Translations under genes and position numbers: made by a program | Notes under the pieces: generated by a model | What the model was told of the DNA's origin: nothing | Databases searched by the model: none | Seen by the model: only the letters and a program-made list of their open reading frames with translations | In this document: one piece after another, positions 50,652 through 60,848 of the stretch | Layout of the letters: each line of letters opens with the position of its first letter | How positions within the stretch are numbered: the stretch's first letter is position 1 | Assembly: GCA_024516155.1 (NCBI GenBank) | Contig: JAJJXM010000069.1 | Coordinates: 186,001-250,000 of the forward strand | Length of the DNA: 64,000 nt | Reading direction: 5' to 3' | From: Pyronema omphalodes | Taxonomy: Eukaryota; Ascomycota; Pezizomycetes; Pezizales; Pyronemataceae

Positions 50652-53279
50652 AGAGAGATAGCGTGGACGACCTTCTCGCCGTTGGAAGTCAAACAAGCCA
50701 TCTTTACCTCTTCCCCCTCGAAAGCCCCAGGACCAGACGGGATAACCTTTGGCTGTCTCCGCCAAGTATATCTCGCCGTCCCCACATACATGACCAATCT
50801 ATACTCGACGCTGGGCACTGTAGGGTACCATCCCTGCGGGTGGAGTCAGGCCACGACGGTAATTATACCAAAACCTAACAAACCCGACTACACAAATCCA
50901 AAGGCGTACCGCCCAATCGCCCTGCTGAACTGCCTTGGAAAAACGTTAGAGAAATTGATGGCGACTCGGCTCGGACAACTCGCGGAGACCCGGGAACTGT
51001 TACACCCAGACCAAATAGGAGGCCGCCCGAAGCGATCCGCCATCGACGCCGCAATGGCACTCGTCCACGACATCGAAATGGGTAAGCACCAGAAACTTAT
51101 CACCACAGCACTTTTCCTAGACGTACGCGGAGCTTTCGATAATGTCTCCGCCGATCGCCTTCAGCAGACACTACACGAGCTAGGCTGCCCCCGACAAATC
51201 CGAACATGGTGCGAAACCTTCCTCGCCGAAAGGACGACCGCTCTATCCTTCGACGGACAAACAGATCACCAACGCCCAATTAAAACGGGAATCCCCCAGG
51301 GTTCCCCAGCATCACCGATCCTGTTCCTCCTGTACTTAAGACCGCTCTTCGACGCACTAATGCCGGAACAACCGTTCGCGTGGACCCCCAGTTACATGGA
51401 TGACGTCGCAATCGTCGTACAGAGTCGAACCCGGAAAGAAAACGCACGCCTCCTGGAAAAAGTCACCAAAACAGCATTCACTTGGGCAGCTTCCAACGCT
51501 GTGGCCTTTGACGACTCAAAGACGGAACTCCTCCATTTCCACTGGGCGAGGTCAGATACAATCACAGACAACGAAAAAGTGAAACTACCAAACGGTACGA
51601 TAGTGAGCCCTGGGACGCAGAGAGGAGAAAAAGATGTTGTACGATGGATTGGTATGTACCTAGACAGACGCCTTAACTTTAAAGCACATGTACGTAGAAC
51701 AACAGCCGCCGCACAAAGAACGCTCAACACACTATGCCGATTAGCAAGATATGAAACTGGTTTGTCTCCCCTCGCGACCCGACTAATTTTCCAGGCATGC
51801 GTCCAAACCCGTGCGGACTTTGGCGCGGAGATATGGTGGACACGACAGAGAGACCTTGCCTCCAAAGTACAAACCCAACAAAATTCAGCCCTACGCCGCA
51901 TACTCAATGCCTTCAACTCGACTCCCACACTGGCGCTCCATAACGAGACTGCGCTACCTCCGGTACCGATACGCCTGGACCACAAGCAACGCCAACACGC
52001 ACTTCGCGTCCTCACTTTCCCTCCGACACATCCGATCGCACGCCGGTGTCCCACATCCTTCCCCATACCGAGCTTACAATCCGCCGCTATTGAGATCGCA
52101 AACGAGTACGACCACCCGTGGCACAACACCACACGACAACCCACGCGCCTCCTCAGCGCTCTACACTCTCTCTCGCCTTGGCGCCCTCTCAACGCACCGG
52201 TCGAAGACACCTCCCTCCCCGTTCCGCTCGACGCCGACGAAAACCTCTTAACCGTCGACATCCCCACAGCCCCGAAACCCGAGGCAGCACACGACCACCT
52301 CCTACTCCTCGACAACATCAGACCACGCCGCAATGTCATCATCGCCTACACGGACGGGTCGCAGACCGCGTCTGGCACCGGCGTCGGATACACCATCACC
52401 TCTGGACTACCCACCACCATCAACGCCATCGTACCTATGGGAGACACAGCTGAAGTGTTCGATGCAGAGGTGCGCGCAATTCAAGAATGCCTTTTAACGT
52501 GCTTGAAGTACATCGCTCGCCTCAACCTCCACAACCGTCGACTGCACATCTTTAGCGACAACAAAGCAGCGCTCCAACGTGCCTCACACCTCCGACGCGG
52601 CCCCGGCCAGGAAATAGCCCACACTATACACGAGACAGCCGAAGCCCTACTACGCCACGACGTCACAGTCACCCTCCACTGGATCCCCGGTCACTCCGAC
52701 ATAGCTGGCAGCGATGCCGCAGACCGCCTGGCTAAACAAGCCACCGAATCCCTCCCCCGTCCAAATCTACCCATTACGCTCACCCGGCTACACAAGAAAG
52801 CACGCGAAAAGACCGTTGCCGAGTGGACGCACTGGTATTCCTCCTCCGATAGACCACACACATACTCTGCCCCGCACCGGAGACGCATGGATCCCATCTA
52901 CATCGACATCCCCCGGTGGCTCTCTACCGCGATCCTTGGCCTTCGTACAGGACACTGATACTTTCTAGACTGCCTGGCACACCCGCCGACAGACTCCTAC
53001 CCATCGCGACGTTGTAGCTGCCCGCTACACCCCCCTCAGACCCCTCGGCACCTGCTCCTCAGCTGCCCAGACCACCAGGACGCCCGGACAACACTTCGAC
53101 AGGATCTCAAACTCCACAGGAATTTCCGGATCAATTTGGACAACATCCTCTACACCCCCTCCGGCACAAAGGCTCTCTCTTCGTTTATCTCCGCGACAAA
53201 GGTCGCTACTTCGGTATGGGCTCATGCCAGGTTAAGTAGGACTCGCAGGCGAGACCACCCCCGTTTCATTGACAGCTAA
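50652..53279 (+). CDS. LINE C ORF2, RT, RNase H and C-terminal zinc motif
   Basis: The RT blocks are SPSKAPGPDG, YRPIALLNCLGKTLE, QIGGRPKRSA, FLDVRGAFDNV, GIPQGSPASPIL and the catalytic YMDD (near 51395). RNase H follows (YTDGSQ, EVRAIQEC, FSDNKAA, PGHSDIAGSDAAD). A TGA at 52956-52958 replaces the Gly seen in LINE B (GLRTGHGYF), after which the frame stays open to TAA 53279 with a Cys/His C-terminal motif (HLLLSCP). The listed start is the frame after the C-run shift, not an initiation codon. Two lesions or recoding sites separate it from a single functional ORF2. Confidence 0.88.
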
Positions 53280-53574
53280 TAAGCAGCACCGCTTGACTTC
53301 TCCGTGCGTTGTAGATTCGTCGCTCTCTTTTGACTTCATGTATTCCTTCTCATTTTCTTTGCTTTTCTGTTTCCTTTGATATCGCGGGCGGAGTAGGATA
53401 GGAGAAGACAGTGGAAGGAGAAGGGACCGGGGAAGGAAGGGGGGACGGGATTGCGCGACGAGAGTTTTTCCTTTGATTATTTCCTTTCTTTTGTTTTTTT
53501 TTAAGGGCGGAAGGGGTATACGGGATTGCACGAGGAGAGAGAGGCGCGATGGGAAGGGGCAGAGTGGGCCTGCG
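53280..53574 (+). mobile_element. LINE C 3' UTR, first part
   Basis: It is purine-rich, including GGAGAAGGGACCGGGGAAGG and similar runs. It is cut by element 6 after CTGCG (53570-53574). Confidence 0.75.
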
Positions 53575-54141
53575 TGTCACGGCTCGCCTCACACGTCATC
53601 ACTCGGCGCCTTCCCCCCCCCCGCCCCGCATCACGAATTATCACTCGGTCCTCCGCAGAGCTTACCCGAGCGCCCGCAATTGTGCGAACAGCGACCGAGT
53701 GAGTTTAGCAAAAGCAGTCACACGTATTTAGTTTCTTGGTATCTAAGAGGAGGAAAGATGTATATAAGAGGACTTATCCTCCCTGCGTTCTGTTTTGTTT
53801 TCCTTTTCTTTCCTCACTCAGTTATTTGTTTATCTATTTAAATAAATTCCTTCGTCTTCTCGATCCTCGCTACGTTCTCGCCTCCGTCTCCGTTCTCCGG
53901 CTTCGCTTCGTGAAGACCGCCCTCGTCACGACACCCCGCCATCGCTTCGCTACCGAGCCTCCCTCCGGTGACACCTCTTGCCCCTAAACACGGAGCATCG
54001 AGGAACTGCTGCACGACACAGTTCCCGCTATCCTACGTTGGCGCTGTCTCAGAGTCCCTGTCCCCCGACCGAGTCCCTCGTCTCCGATTGCGAGCCCCCG
54101 GGTTCCCCGCTCCCCCGTCGAATCCCCGCGCTCCCGTTACA
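53575..54141 (+). repeat. Element 6 5' LTR (567 bp)
   Basis: It starts TGTCACGGCTCG and ends GTTACA. TATATAAGAG is at 53761-53770 and the self-primer sequence ACTCAGTTAT at 53816-53825. Confidence 0.95.
53761..53770 (+). promoter_or_regulatory. Element 6 TATA box
   Basis: TATATAAGAG lies 45 nt before the self-primer sequence, the same layout as element 4. Confidence 0.7.
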
Positions 54142-54143
54142 AC

Positions 54144-54153
54144 ATAACTGAGT
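54144..54153 (+). promoter_or_regulatory. Element 6 primer-binding site (self-priming type)
   Basis: ATAACTGAGT starts 2 nt after the LTR and is the reverse complement of ACTCAGTTAT at 53816-53825. Compared with element 4 both partners have changed (GTG to GAG, CAC to CTC), so pairing is kept. Confidence 0.8.
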
Positions 54154-54228
54154 TATCAAGCACCCGTCGGCTCTGCCTCCTCTCCCTTGATTACTCCTCG
54201 ACTTCCCCCTCCATTCCTCCCTTCGTCC

Positions 54229-54399
54229 ATGCTCCATAACCTCTGGTTTTACCAATTCGCCAAACTCGTACCTGAATTCCTTTCCCTCGGTATCCCCGCT
54301 ATCGTCGACGAAATCGAGATAGCCCGCCAGCTCGGAATCGAATTCTCGGCTACCCGAATCACGTTCGACGACACAAAACTCACCTGGCACTTACGATAA
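54229..54399 (+). CDS. Conserved 56-aa leader ORF (element 6 copy)
   Basis: ATG 54229 was chosen because it aligns exactly with the element 4 start; the frame is open 14 codons further up to a non-conserved ATG at 54187. The protein runs from MLHNLWFY to WHLR, 35 of 56 residues identical to the element 4 copy. It ends 16 nt before the gag ATG. No known domain was recognised. A small accessory protein, or a translated upstream ORF that tunes gag, are both possible. Confidence 0.72.
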   Translation: MLHNLWFYQFAKLVPEFLSLGIPAIVDEIEIARQLGIEFSATRITFDDTKLTWHLR

Positions 54400-54415
54400 A
54401 TCGCCAACCCCAAAC

Positions 54416-55543
54416 ATGGACGATCAAGAAATCGTCATCGCGCTGTTCCTGAACGCAGCGCAAAGGGACGAGATCAATAGAGACCCCACGAAATTAAAAG
54501 ATCTCCGTAATGCAGTCGATGACTACAAACGAGACCGCCAGAAATTGACCGACCTCCAGGCAGAATTGTCAGATTCCAGGAAGGACAACTCGGATTACGC
54601 AAAACGAATCTCCGACCTGGAACGGGATCTCGGATCCGCAAATACTACAATTCGCCTGCTACAATCGATCACGGAAAAATCGGCCTCCCCCTCGATGAGA
54701 CCGATCGAGCTCCCCCACCCGCCTGAATTCACCGGAGACCGAAAGGAACTCCCCAACTTCGTCTCCAAGGTTAGGTCCAAGTTGGCTGGAGACTCAGCCC
54801 GCTTCACCGACGACCAACATAAGCTCCGCTATCTCTACGGTTACCTGAAAGGAAACGCACAAAATCAGGTCCAACCCTACGTACTCACGGACAAAATCAA
54901 TCTAAAAGACGCCGAAGAACTGATCACCATCCTTGAGTCCGCCTTCGGAGACTTAGACCAGGTCGGCACCGCCTCGATGGAGCTCGACAAACTAAACCAG
55001 GGCAATAAAGAATTCAGCGTATACTATGCCGAATTTCAACGAATCATGGCCATCCTCAACTTCGACGCAAACGCAAAAAAGGCTGCCCTAAAGAGAGGAC
55101 TCTCGAGAGAATTACAATCGAGCCTCGTCTACCAAGCGGACGAACCACAAGACTTCACCAAGTTCGTCGAACTCTGCCAGAAGCTGGACTACCGACTCAG
55201 AGCCCACGGCACCCTTTCCAAACGAACAATTCCGACGCTCACCCCCCGCACGCTCCCTACAGCCACTCGACCATCAGCTCACCCAACAAACTCGAATAGT
55301 GGCAACTACGGCTCCGCACCCATGGACCTCTCTGCATCGCAGAAAGCCCAGAATCAACGCCGCCGGGACGAGCGAATGGCAAAGGGGTTATGTCTCTACT
55401 GTGGGTCGGCAGACCACTTCAAAAACGACTGCCCCTCCCTAGCAGCGAACACCTCTCGGAAGTTACGCCTCGCCGCCGCGGACCTCCTATCACCCCCCCA
55501 GGAAACCTCCTCTATCCCCAGCCCCGAGGAGGGAAAAGAATAG
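54416..55543 (+). CDS. Element 6 gag (375 aa)
   Basis: It starts at the ATG 16 nt after the leader ORF. The N-terminal ~80 residues look helical (RKDNSDYAKRISDLERDLGS). The Ty3/gypsy capsid-like region follows (PPEFTGDRKELPNFVSKVRS, LKGNAQNQVQPYV, FSVYYAEFQRIMAILNF), then a CX2CX4HX4C knuckle (CLYCGSADHFKNDC, about 330). It forms the particle and binds RNA. A -1 heptamer near the end leads to pol. Confidence 0.94.
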   Translation: MDDQEIVIALFLNAAQRDEINRDPTKLKDLRNAVDDYKRDRQKLTDLQAELSDSRKDNSDYAKRISDLERDLGSANTTIRLLQSITEKSASPSMRPIELPHPPEFTGDRKELPNFVSKVRSKLAGDSARFTDDQHKLRYLYGYLKGNAQNQVQPYVLTDKINLKDAEELITILESAFGDLDQVGTASMELDKLNQGNKEFSVYYAEFQRIMAILNFDANAKKAALKRGLSRELQSSLVYQADEPQDFTKFVELCQKLDYRLRAHGTLSKRTIPTLTPRTLPTATRPSAHPTNSNSGNYGSAPMDLSASQKAQNQRRRDERMAKGLCLYCGSADHFKNDCPSLAANTSRKLRLAAADLLSPPQETSSIPSPEEGKE

Positions 55544-58500
55544 TCCACCATCAGCCCGTTGGCCCTCCTGGTGGACCTGCCCCGGCCTCTTCGTTCCCCT
55601 CGTCCCAAAATAAACTCTACGTATCAGCAAGTTCCCTATCAATTAGTCAAGAAAATGAAATGGATGGTAGTCATTTAGTCGTACCCTGCACTTTGACCAA
55701 CCGTGACATCAAAATTGATACCCGTGCCCTTGTTGATTGTGGTTGTACGGGACTCTCCTTCCTGAATGAGACCTTCGCTCGCCAGCACAATCTCCCCCGC
55801 TACCAGTTAAAATCCCCAAAAACAGTTGAAGTAATAGACGGTCGCCCAATCTCCTCCGGCGACATCACAGAATATGTGAGGATCCCATGCACCATCGGTG
55901 ATCACCACGAAATCCTGACCGCCTACTTAACCTCCCTCGGTCACTACCCCCTCGTCCTCGGGATCCCTTGGTTGAAGAAGCATGACGTTACCATCAACTT
56001 CGCAACTAACGACATCCAATTCCGCTCCCCTAACTGCCTGCCCCACCGCACCGCCGTCAAGGCACCCCCAATCAAGGGCTTACCACCAGATCGACGAAAC
56101 AAAATCTGCGCAATCTCAGCCACGACGTTCAAAAGAATCGTCAGGAACAATAACCAACGATACGGTAACGTCGAACCCTTTCACCTATCCCTAAAGGAAA
56201 TCAACATGGCCCTACGAGACCCTGCGGACGCCAAACCAGACCTAACGACCCTCGTTCCCACCGAATACCACGAGTTCCTGGAAATTTTCGAAAAGGTTAA
56301 CGCCGACAAACTACCCCCACACCGCCCCTGTGACCACAAAATCCCACTCGAGGACGGATTCAAACCTCCCTTCGGACCACTCTACTCCCTCTCACGTCCG
56401 GAACTGGAGGAACTCAAGAGGTGGATAGACGAAAATATGAGCAAAGGATTCATACGAACGTCCTCCTCCCCGGCCGCCGCCCCAATCCTATTCGTCCGTA
56501 AAGGTCATGGCTCCCTAGGCCTCGTAGTGGATTATCGCGGAATAAACGAGGGCACCATCAAAAATCGCTACCCCCTCCCCTTGATGCAGGATACGCTGAT
56601 GAACCTGTCCCGAGCAAAGTGGTTCACAAAGCTTGATATTCGAGGGGCCTACAACCTCATCCGAATGGCGGAGGGAGAGGAGTGGAAGACCGCCTTTCGC
56701 ACCCGCTACGGCCTCTTCGAATCCTTGGTAATGCCGTTCGGGCTAACCAACGCCCCCGCAACCTTCCAAAATTTCATCAACGACACCTTAGCACCCTATC
56801 TGGACCGTTTCTGCATGGCATACCTAGACGACACCCTAATCTACTCCGACACGCTCGAAGAGCACCAGCAACACGTCGCCATGGTCCTGGAAGCTTTCCG
56901 AAAAGCGGGCCTCCACCTAAAACCCGAAAAGTGCGAATTTCACCAACAGCAGGTCAAATACCTTGGCCTGATCATCAGCACGGAAGGCATCAAGATGGAC
57001 CCAGAAAAAATCACCGCAGTGAGAGAATGGGACCCACCGAAAAACCTCAAAGACGTCCGCGCCTTCCTCGGTTTCGCCAATTTTTATCGCCGCTTTGTCC
57101 GGAACTATTCGAAAATCGTGCAACCCCTCACCCTCCTGACACGAAAAGGGGTACCGTTTGCATGGGACAGCCCACAACAACAGGCTTTCGACGAACTCAA
57201 AGCAACCTTCACCTCCGCACCAGTCCTCGCCCGCTTCGACCCCGATCGGGATGTCATAGTAGAAACGGATGCCTCCGACTTCGTATCGGCTGGCGTCCTG
57301 TCACAGTACGATGCTAACGGCGTTCTACATCCCGTGGCTTATTTCTCAAAAAAGCACTCCCCCGCGGAGTGTAACTACGATATCTACGACAAGGAGTTGA
57401 TGGCAATTGTCCGAGCATTCGAGGAGTGGCGGCCAGAACTACAATCGGTCATCAACCCTGTGCGGGTTCTGTCCGACCACAAAAATTTGGAATACTTCAC
57501 GACGACCAAGCTCCTCAACAGGCGTCAAGCCCGGTGGTCACAATTCCTCTCACAGTTCAACTTTAAGATTGTCTATCGCCCCGGAACTGCGGGAGGAAAA
57601 CCAGATGCTCTAACCAGGCGATCCGGAGATCTGCCCAAGGAAGGGGATGACCGCTCTCTGGCTAATCATACAACAGTGCTCAAACCAGAAAACATCCTCC
57701 TACACACCTCCGCCGCCACCGTTTCGACCCTTTCGCCCCACCGCCCCGAGCACCCCGCCCCTACACCCCGTCCCGATGCACCGCTCCTACAGCGACTCTT
57801 TCTCGACGCCTACGCCACCGACCCCTTTCCCAACAGAGTACTACAGATGCTCAACGACGGAACCAAGCACTGTAGGGACATCACACTCGCCGAGTGCGAA
57901 AGACAAGACAACCACCTCCTCTACCGTCGCCGAATTTGGGTCCCCGACCACGAGCCCCTCAAACTACACCTCTTAAAACAACACCACGACACACCCATCG
58001 CCGGACACCCAGGAAGGTCCAAAACGCTCGAGCTGTTGCTAAGGACCTACACTTGGCCCAACATGCGTAAAGACGTGGACCGTTACACCCGAAATTGTCA
58101 CATCTGCCAACGCTCCAAGCCCAACAGACACGCCCCCTTTGGTGTCCTCCGCCCCCTACCCATTCCCGACCGACCGTGGCAAGACATCTCGATGGACTTT
58201 GTCACCGGGCTACCCTGGTCCAACGGAAACGATGCTATCTGGGTTGTCGTGGACCGTTTAACAAAAGAAAGACACTTTGTAGCCTGCCAGACCAACGTCG
58301 ACGCAAAAGAACTCGCCAACCTGTTCGTCAAACACATCTTTCTACTCCACGGCTTACCCCTAACGATAATCTCCGATCGAGGGCCGCAGTTCTCCGCCCT
58401 TTTCTGGAAACACCTCTGCCGTCGACTGGGAATCGAACCTCGGTTGTCGACCGCCTTCCACCCTCAAACGGACGGCCAGACCGAGCGGATGAACGCAACC

Positions 58501-59259
58501 ATGGAGCAATACCTGAGAGCTCACGTAAACTACTTACAGGACGACTGGGCAGAATGGCTCCCCCTGGCAGAGTTCGCCGCCAACAACCAGGCGTCCGAAA
58601 CCACCGGTTCCTCCCCCTTTTTCGCCAACAAAGGATTCGACCCCCGCTGCCAGTTCGACCTGATGCCCGCCGCCACAAACGACACCAACGACCGCCGCGC
58701 TCTGGCCACAGCCAAAATCCTCTCGGAGATCCACGACCATCTACGATCCGAAATAACTCGGGCCAATCTCCGCCATCAAGACAACGCCGACAAGCACCGC
58801 CTACCTTCACCGAACTACCAGGTGGGTGACCTCGTATGGCTAGACGCCAGGAATTGGAAGACCAGACGCCCCTCCAAAAAACTCGACAGTAAACGTCACG
58901 GTCCCTTCAAGGTAACCGCGAAGATATCCCCCTACGCTTATCGTCTCGAGATTCCGACCACAATGAAATGTCACGACGTGTACCACGTATCCCTCCTCGA
59001 ACCCGCCGCCAACGATCCGTACCCCGGGCAACACCCCGAACCCCCTCCACCGATAGAAATCGACGGCGAGAACGAATACTTTATCGAGGCAATCCTAGAC
59101 TCCCGAATCCATCGCCGCAAACTACAATACATGGTGAAATGGGGAGGGTATGACTTACCGGAATGGGAACCAGCCGAGCTACACACCGATAGCCAAGCCG
59201 TCGACACCTTCCACGAAAAATACCCTGACAAACCAGGCCCCCTACAATCGACAGCCTAA
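55390..59259 (+). CDS. Element 6 pol (protease, RT, RNase H, integrase, chromodomain)
   Basis: It is a 1289-codon open frame overlapping gag by 154 nt in the -1 frame; real translation should begin at the slippery site. Approximate residues counted from 55390: protease DCG 116-118 (VDCGCTG), RT YLDD 478-481 with EKC following, RNase H ETDASDF about 625, integrase zinc finger with CHICQRSK about 903, integrase core with MDFVTGLP about 935, SDRGPQF about 995 and the Glu near AEFAANN about 1055, and a chromodomain from about 1225 (YMVKWGGY). No lesion was seen. Confidence 0.95.
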   Translation: MSLLWVGRPLQKRLPLPSSEHLSEVTPRRRGPPITPPGNLLYPQPRGGKRIVHHQPVGPPGGPAPASSFPSSQNKLYVSASSLSISQENEMDGSHLVVPCTLTNRDIKIDTRALVDCGCTGLSFLNETFARQHNLPRYQLKSPKTVEVIDGRPISSGDITEYVRIPCTIGDHHEILTAYLTSLGHYPLVLGIPWLKKHDVTINFATNDIQFRSPNCLPHRTAVKAPPIKGLPPDRRNKICAISATTFKRIVRNNNQRYGNVEPFHLSLKEINMALRDPADAKPDLTTLVPTEYHEFLEIFEKVNADKLPPHRPCDHKIPLEDGFKPPFGPLYSLSRPELEELKRWIDENMSKGFIRTSSSPAAAPILFVRKGHGSLGLVVDYRGINEGTIKNRYPLPLMQDTLMNLSRAKWFTKLDIRGAYNLIRMAEGEEWKTAFRTRYGLFESLVMPFGLTNAPATFQNFINDTLAPYLDRFCMAYLDDTLIYSDTLEEHQQHVAMVLEAFRKAGLHLKPEKCEFHQQQVKYLGLIISTEGIKMDPEKITAVREWDPPKNLKDVRAFLGFANFYRRFVRNYSKIVQPLTLLTRKGVPFAWDSPQQQAFDELKATFTSAPVLARFDPDRDVIVETDASDFVSAGVLSQYDANGVLHPVAYFSKKHSPAECNYDIYDKELMAIVRAFEEWRPELQSVINPVRVLSDHKNLEYFTTTKLLNRRQARWSQFLSQFNFKIVYRPGTAGGKPDALTRRSGDLPKEGDDRSLANHTTVLKPENILLHTSAATVSTLSPHRPEHPAPTPRPDAPLLQRLFLDAYATDPFPNRVLQMLNDGTKHCRDITLAECERQDNHLLYRRRIWVPDHEPLKLHLLKQHHDTPIAGHPGRSKTLELLLRTYTWPNMRKDVDRYTRNCHICQRSKPNRHAPFGVLRPLPIPDRPWQDISMDFVTGLPWSNGNDAIWVVVDRLTKERHFVACQTNVDAKELANLFVKHIFLLHGLPLTIISDRGPQFSALFWKHLCRRLGIEPRLSTAFHPQTDGQTERMNATMEQYLRAHVNYLQDDWAEWLPLAEFAANNQASETTGSSPFFANKGFDPRCQFDLMPAATNDTNDRRALATAKILSEIHDHLRSEITRANLRHQDNADKHRLPSPNYQVGDLVWLDARNWKTRRPSKKLDSKRHGPFKVTAKISPYAYRLEIPTTMKCHDVYHVSLLEPAANDPYPGQHPEPPPPIEIDGENEYFIEAILDSRIHRRKLQYMVKWGGYDLPEWEPAELHTDSQAVDTFHEKYPDKPGPLQSTA
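55531..55537 (+). promoter_or_regulatory. Gag-pol -1 frameshift site GGGAAAA (element 6)
   Basis: The gag frame is G GGA AAA GAA TAG; slipping back one base enters pol. The heptamer is conserved in elements 4 and 5. Confidence 0.87.
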
Positions 59260-59283
59260 GATCCTATCTCGCCGGAGCTCGCG

Positions 59284-59299
59284 CCAAACAGGGGGATCC
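59284..59299 (+). promoter_or_regulatory. Element 6 polypurine tract
   Basis: AAACAGGGGGATCC lies directly before the 3' LTR. Confidence 0.65.
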
Positions 59300-59864
59300 T
59301 GTCACGGCTCGCCTCACACGTCATCACTCGGCGCCTTCCCCCCCCGCCCCGCGTCACGAATTATCACTCGGTCCTCCGCAGAGCTTACCCGAGCGCCCGC
59401 AATTGTGCGAACAGCGACCGAGTGAGTTTAGCAAAAGCAGTCACACGTATTTAGTTTCTTGGTATCTAAGAGGAGGAAAGATGTATATAAGAGGACTTAT
59501 CCTCCCTGCGTTCTGTTTTGTTTTCCTTTTCTTTCCTCACTCAGTTATTTGTTTATCTATTTAAATAAATTCCTTCGTCTTCTCGATCCTCGCTATGTTC
59601 TCGCCTCCGTCTCCGTTCTCCGGCTTCGCTTCGTGAAGACCGCCCTCGTCACGACACCCCGCCCTCGCTTCGCTACCGAGCCTCCCTCCGGTGACACCTC
59701 TTGCCCCTAAACACGGAGCATCGAGGAACTGCTGCACGACACAGTTCCCGATATCCTACGTTGGCGCTGTCTCAGAGTCCCTGTCCCCCGACCGAGTCCC
59801 TCGTCTCCGATTGCGAGCCCCCGGGTTCCCCGCTCCCCCGTCGAATCCCCGCACTCCCGTTACA
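59300..59864 (+). repeat. Element 6 3' LTR (565 bp)
   Basis: It is nearly identical to 53575-54141, followed by CTGCG (59865-59869). Confidence 0.95.
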
Positions 59865-60207
59865 CTGCGGAGGTTATCTTTTTCTTTTTGTTCGTGGACG
59901 AAATAAAGGCGGGAAAAACGGCTAAAACATGGGAGGGGAAGGGTGGAGGAAAGAGAGGACACCCGGCGCGGTGGGCTCTGTGCGAACAGGGCACTGGAAC
60001 AGCAGACGCGGCTGGACAACAAGACCAACGAAGTAATAGTGGGGACAGGACCACAAAATCACAGCGTAAGGGAGGATCAGCGGAGGTAGAGACGGGACTT
60101 TGTTTTGGTTTTTGCTTTTGACTTTCCATGTACTATAAACCTGTACCCTCGTCATAACCAATAAGGTTGCATACGAGTAATGAAAAAAGAAAGAAAGAAA
60201 GAAAGAA
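59865..60207 (+). mobile_element. LINE C 3' UTR, second part, and tail
   Basis: It contains the LINE 3' module (GACGAAATAAAGGCGGGAAA, then GGGAGGGGAAGGGTGGAGG, then GAACAGGGCACTGGAAC), ends GGTTGCATACGAGTAATG and has a GAAA-rich tail. Confidence 0.8.
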
Positions 60208-60694
60208 GAAGAGAGCAACCTCCCTCACCCCCACAGCGCTGCCCCCAGTTTCCCTGCCTTGGATCCGACGGCAAGTTCGGGAGCAATTTATTACCGACTG
60301 GATCGACTGGTACACCTCAGCCAAGAAGCCGAAAACCTACGACGCCCCCCACCGTCGACGCCTCGATCCCGCCTATACCTCCCACGCACGCAAGATTTCC
60401 CCAGCCATACTGGGACTACGAACCGGCCACGGGTATTTCCTGGATTGCCTCGCGCACCCCCCGACCGATCGCTACCCCTCCCGCTCCTGCCCATGCCCCA
60501 TGCACCCCCCACAGACCCCTAAACACCTGCTATTATCCTGCCCACAGTACACTATGCAGCGGACTGCACTTCTCCGAATACTCAAACTCCCACGACGACG
60601 ACAACTCACCCTCTCCACCATCCTCTACACCACCGCTGGCACCAAGGACCTCGCAACCATGATCTCCGAGACTAAAGTCGCAACCGCCGAATGA
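60208..60694 (+). pseudogene. LINE B ORF2 C-terminus
   Basis: It resumes LINE B after LINE C (13-bp duplication 60208-60220). It has the region after RNase H (WYTSAKKPKTYDAPHRRR, GLRTGHGYFLDCLAHPP) and a Cys/His motif (HPPQTPKHLLLSCP), then a stop at 60694. It is open, so this part of LINE B is undamaged apart from the insert. Confidence 0.85.
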
Positions 60695-60816
60695 GCGCAC
60701 ACAAAGCTAAGTACCCTCCCCGCTGAGGAGGACTCTCCTGTCGCACTAATCACTGGCTGGGGGACGCTGCTGGACCTGACGGACGAGCACGTGAACACCC
60801 AAGACAACTGAGAAAA

Positions 60817-60848
<32 letters not shown>

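Larger units (their letters stand above)
53575..59864 (+). mobile_element. Element 6: intact chromovirus (family III, short-LTR form)
   Basis: LTRs are 53575-54141 (567 bp) and 59300-59864 (565 bp), which differ at about six sites by eye. Target duplication CTGCG lies at 53570-53574 and 59865-59869. Leader ORF, gag and pol are all open. This is the youngest-looking and best candidate for an active element here. It is closely related to element 4 but lacks that element's long U3 insert. Confidence 0.95.
47210..60207 (+). mobile_element. LINE C: near full-length Tad1-like LINE, with element 6 in its 3' UTR
   Basis: It is inserted in LINE B with target duplication GAAGAGAGCAACC (47197-47209 and 60208-60220). 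The order is a 5' UTR with C-runs (47210-47652), ORF1, ORF2 in two frames plus one stop, a 3' UTR (53280-53574, resuming at 59870 after element 6) and an A-rich (GAAA)n tail (60180-60207). APE-type endonuclease plus RT plus RNase H fits the Tad1-like group known from fungi. Confidence 0.92.

Noticed and set aside
60167..60220. Frame running from the LINE C tail into LINE B as a fusion protein start
   Set aside because: The Lys/Glu/Arg-rich beginning is translated A-rich tail; the real protein part begins at the target duplication.
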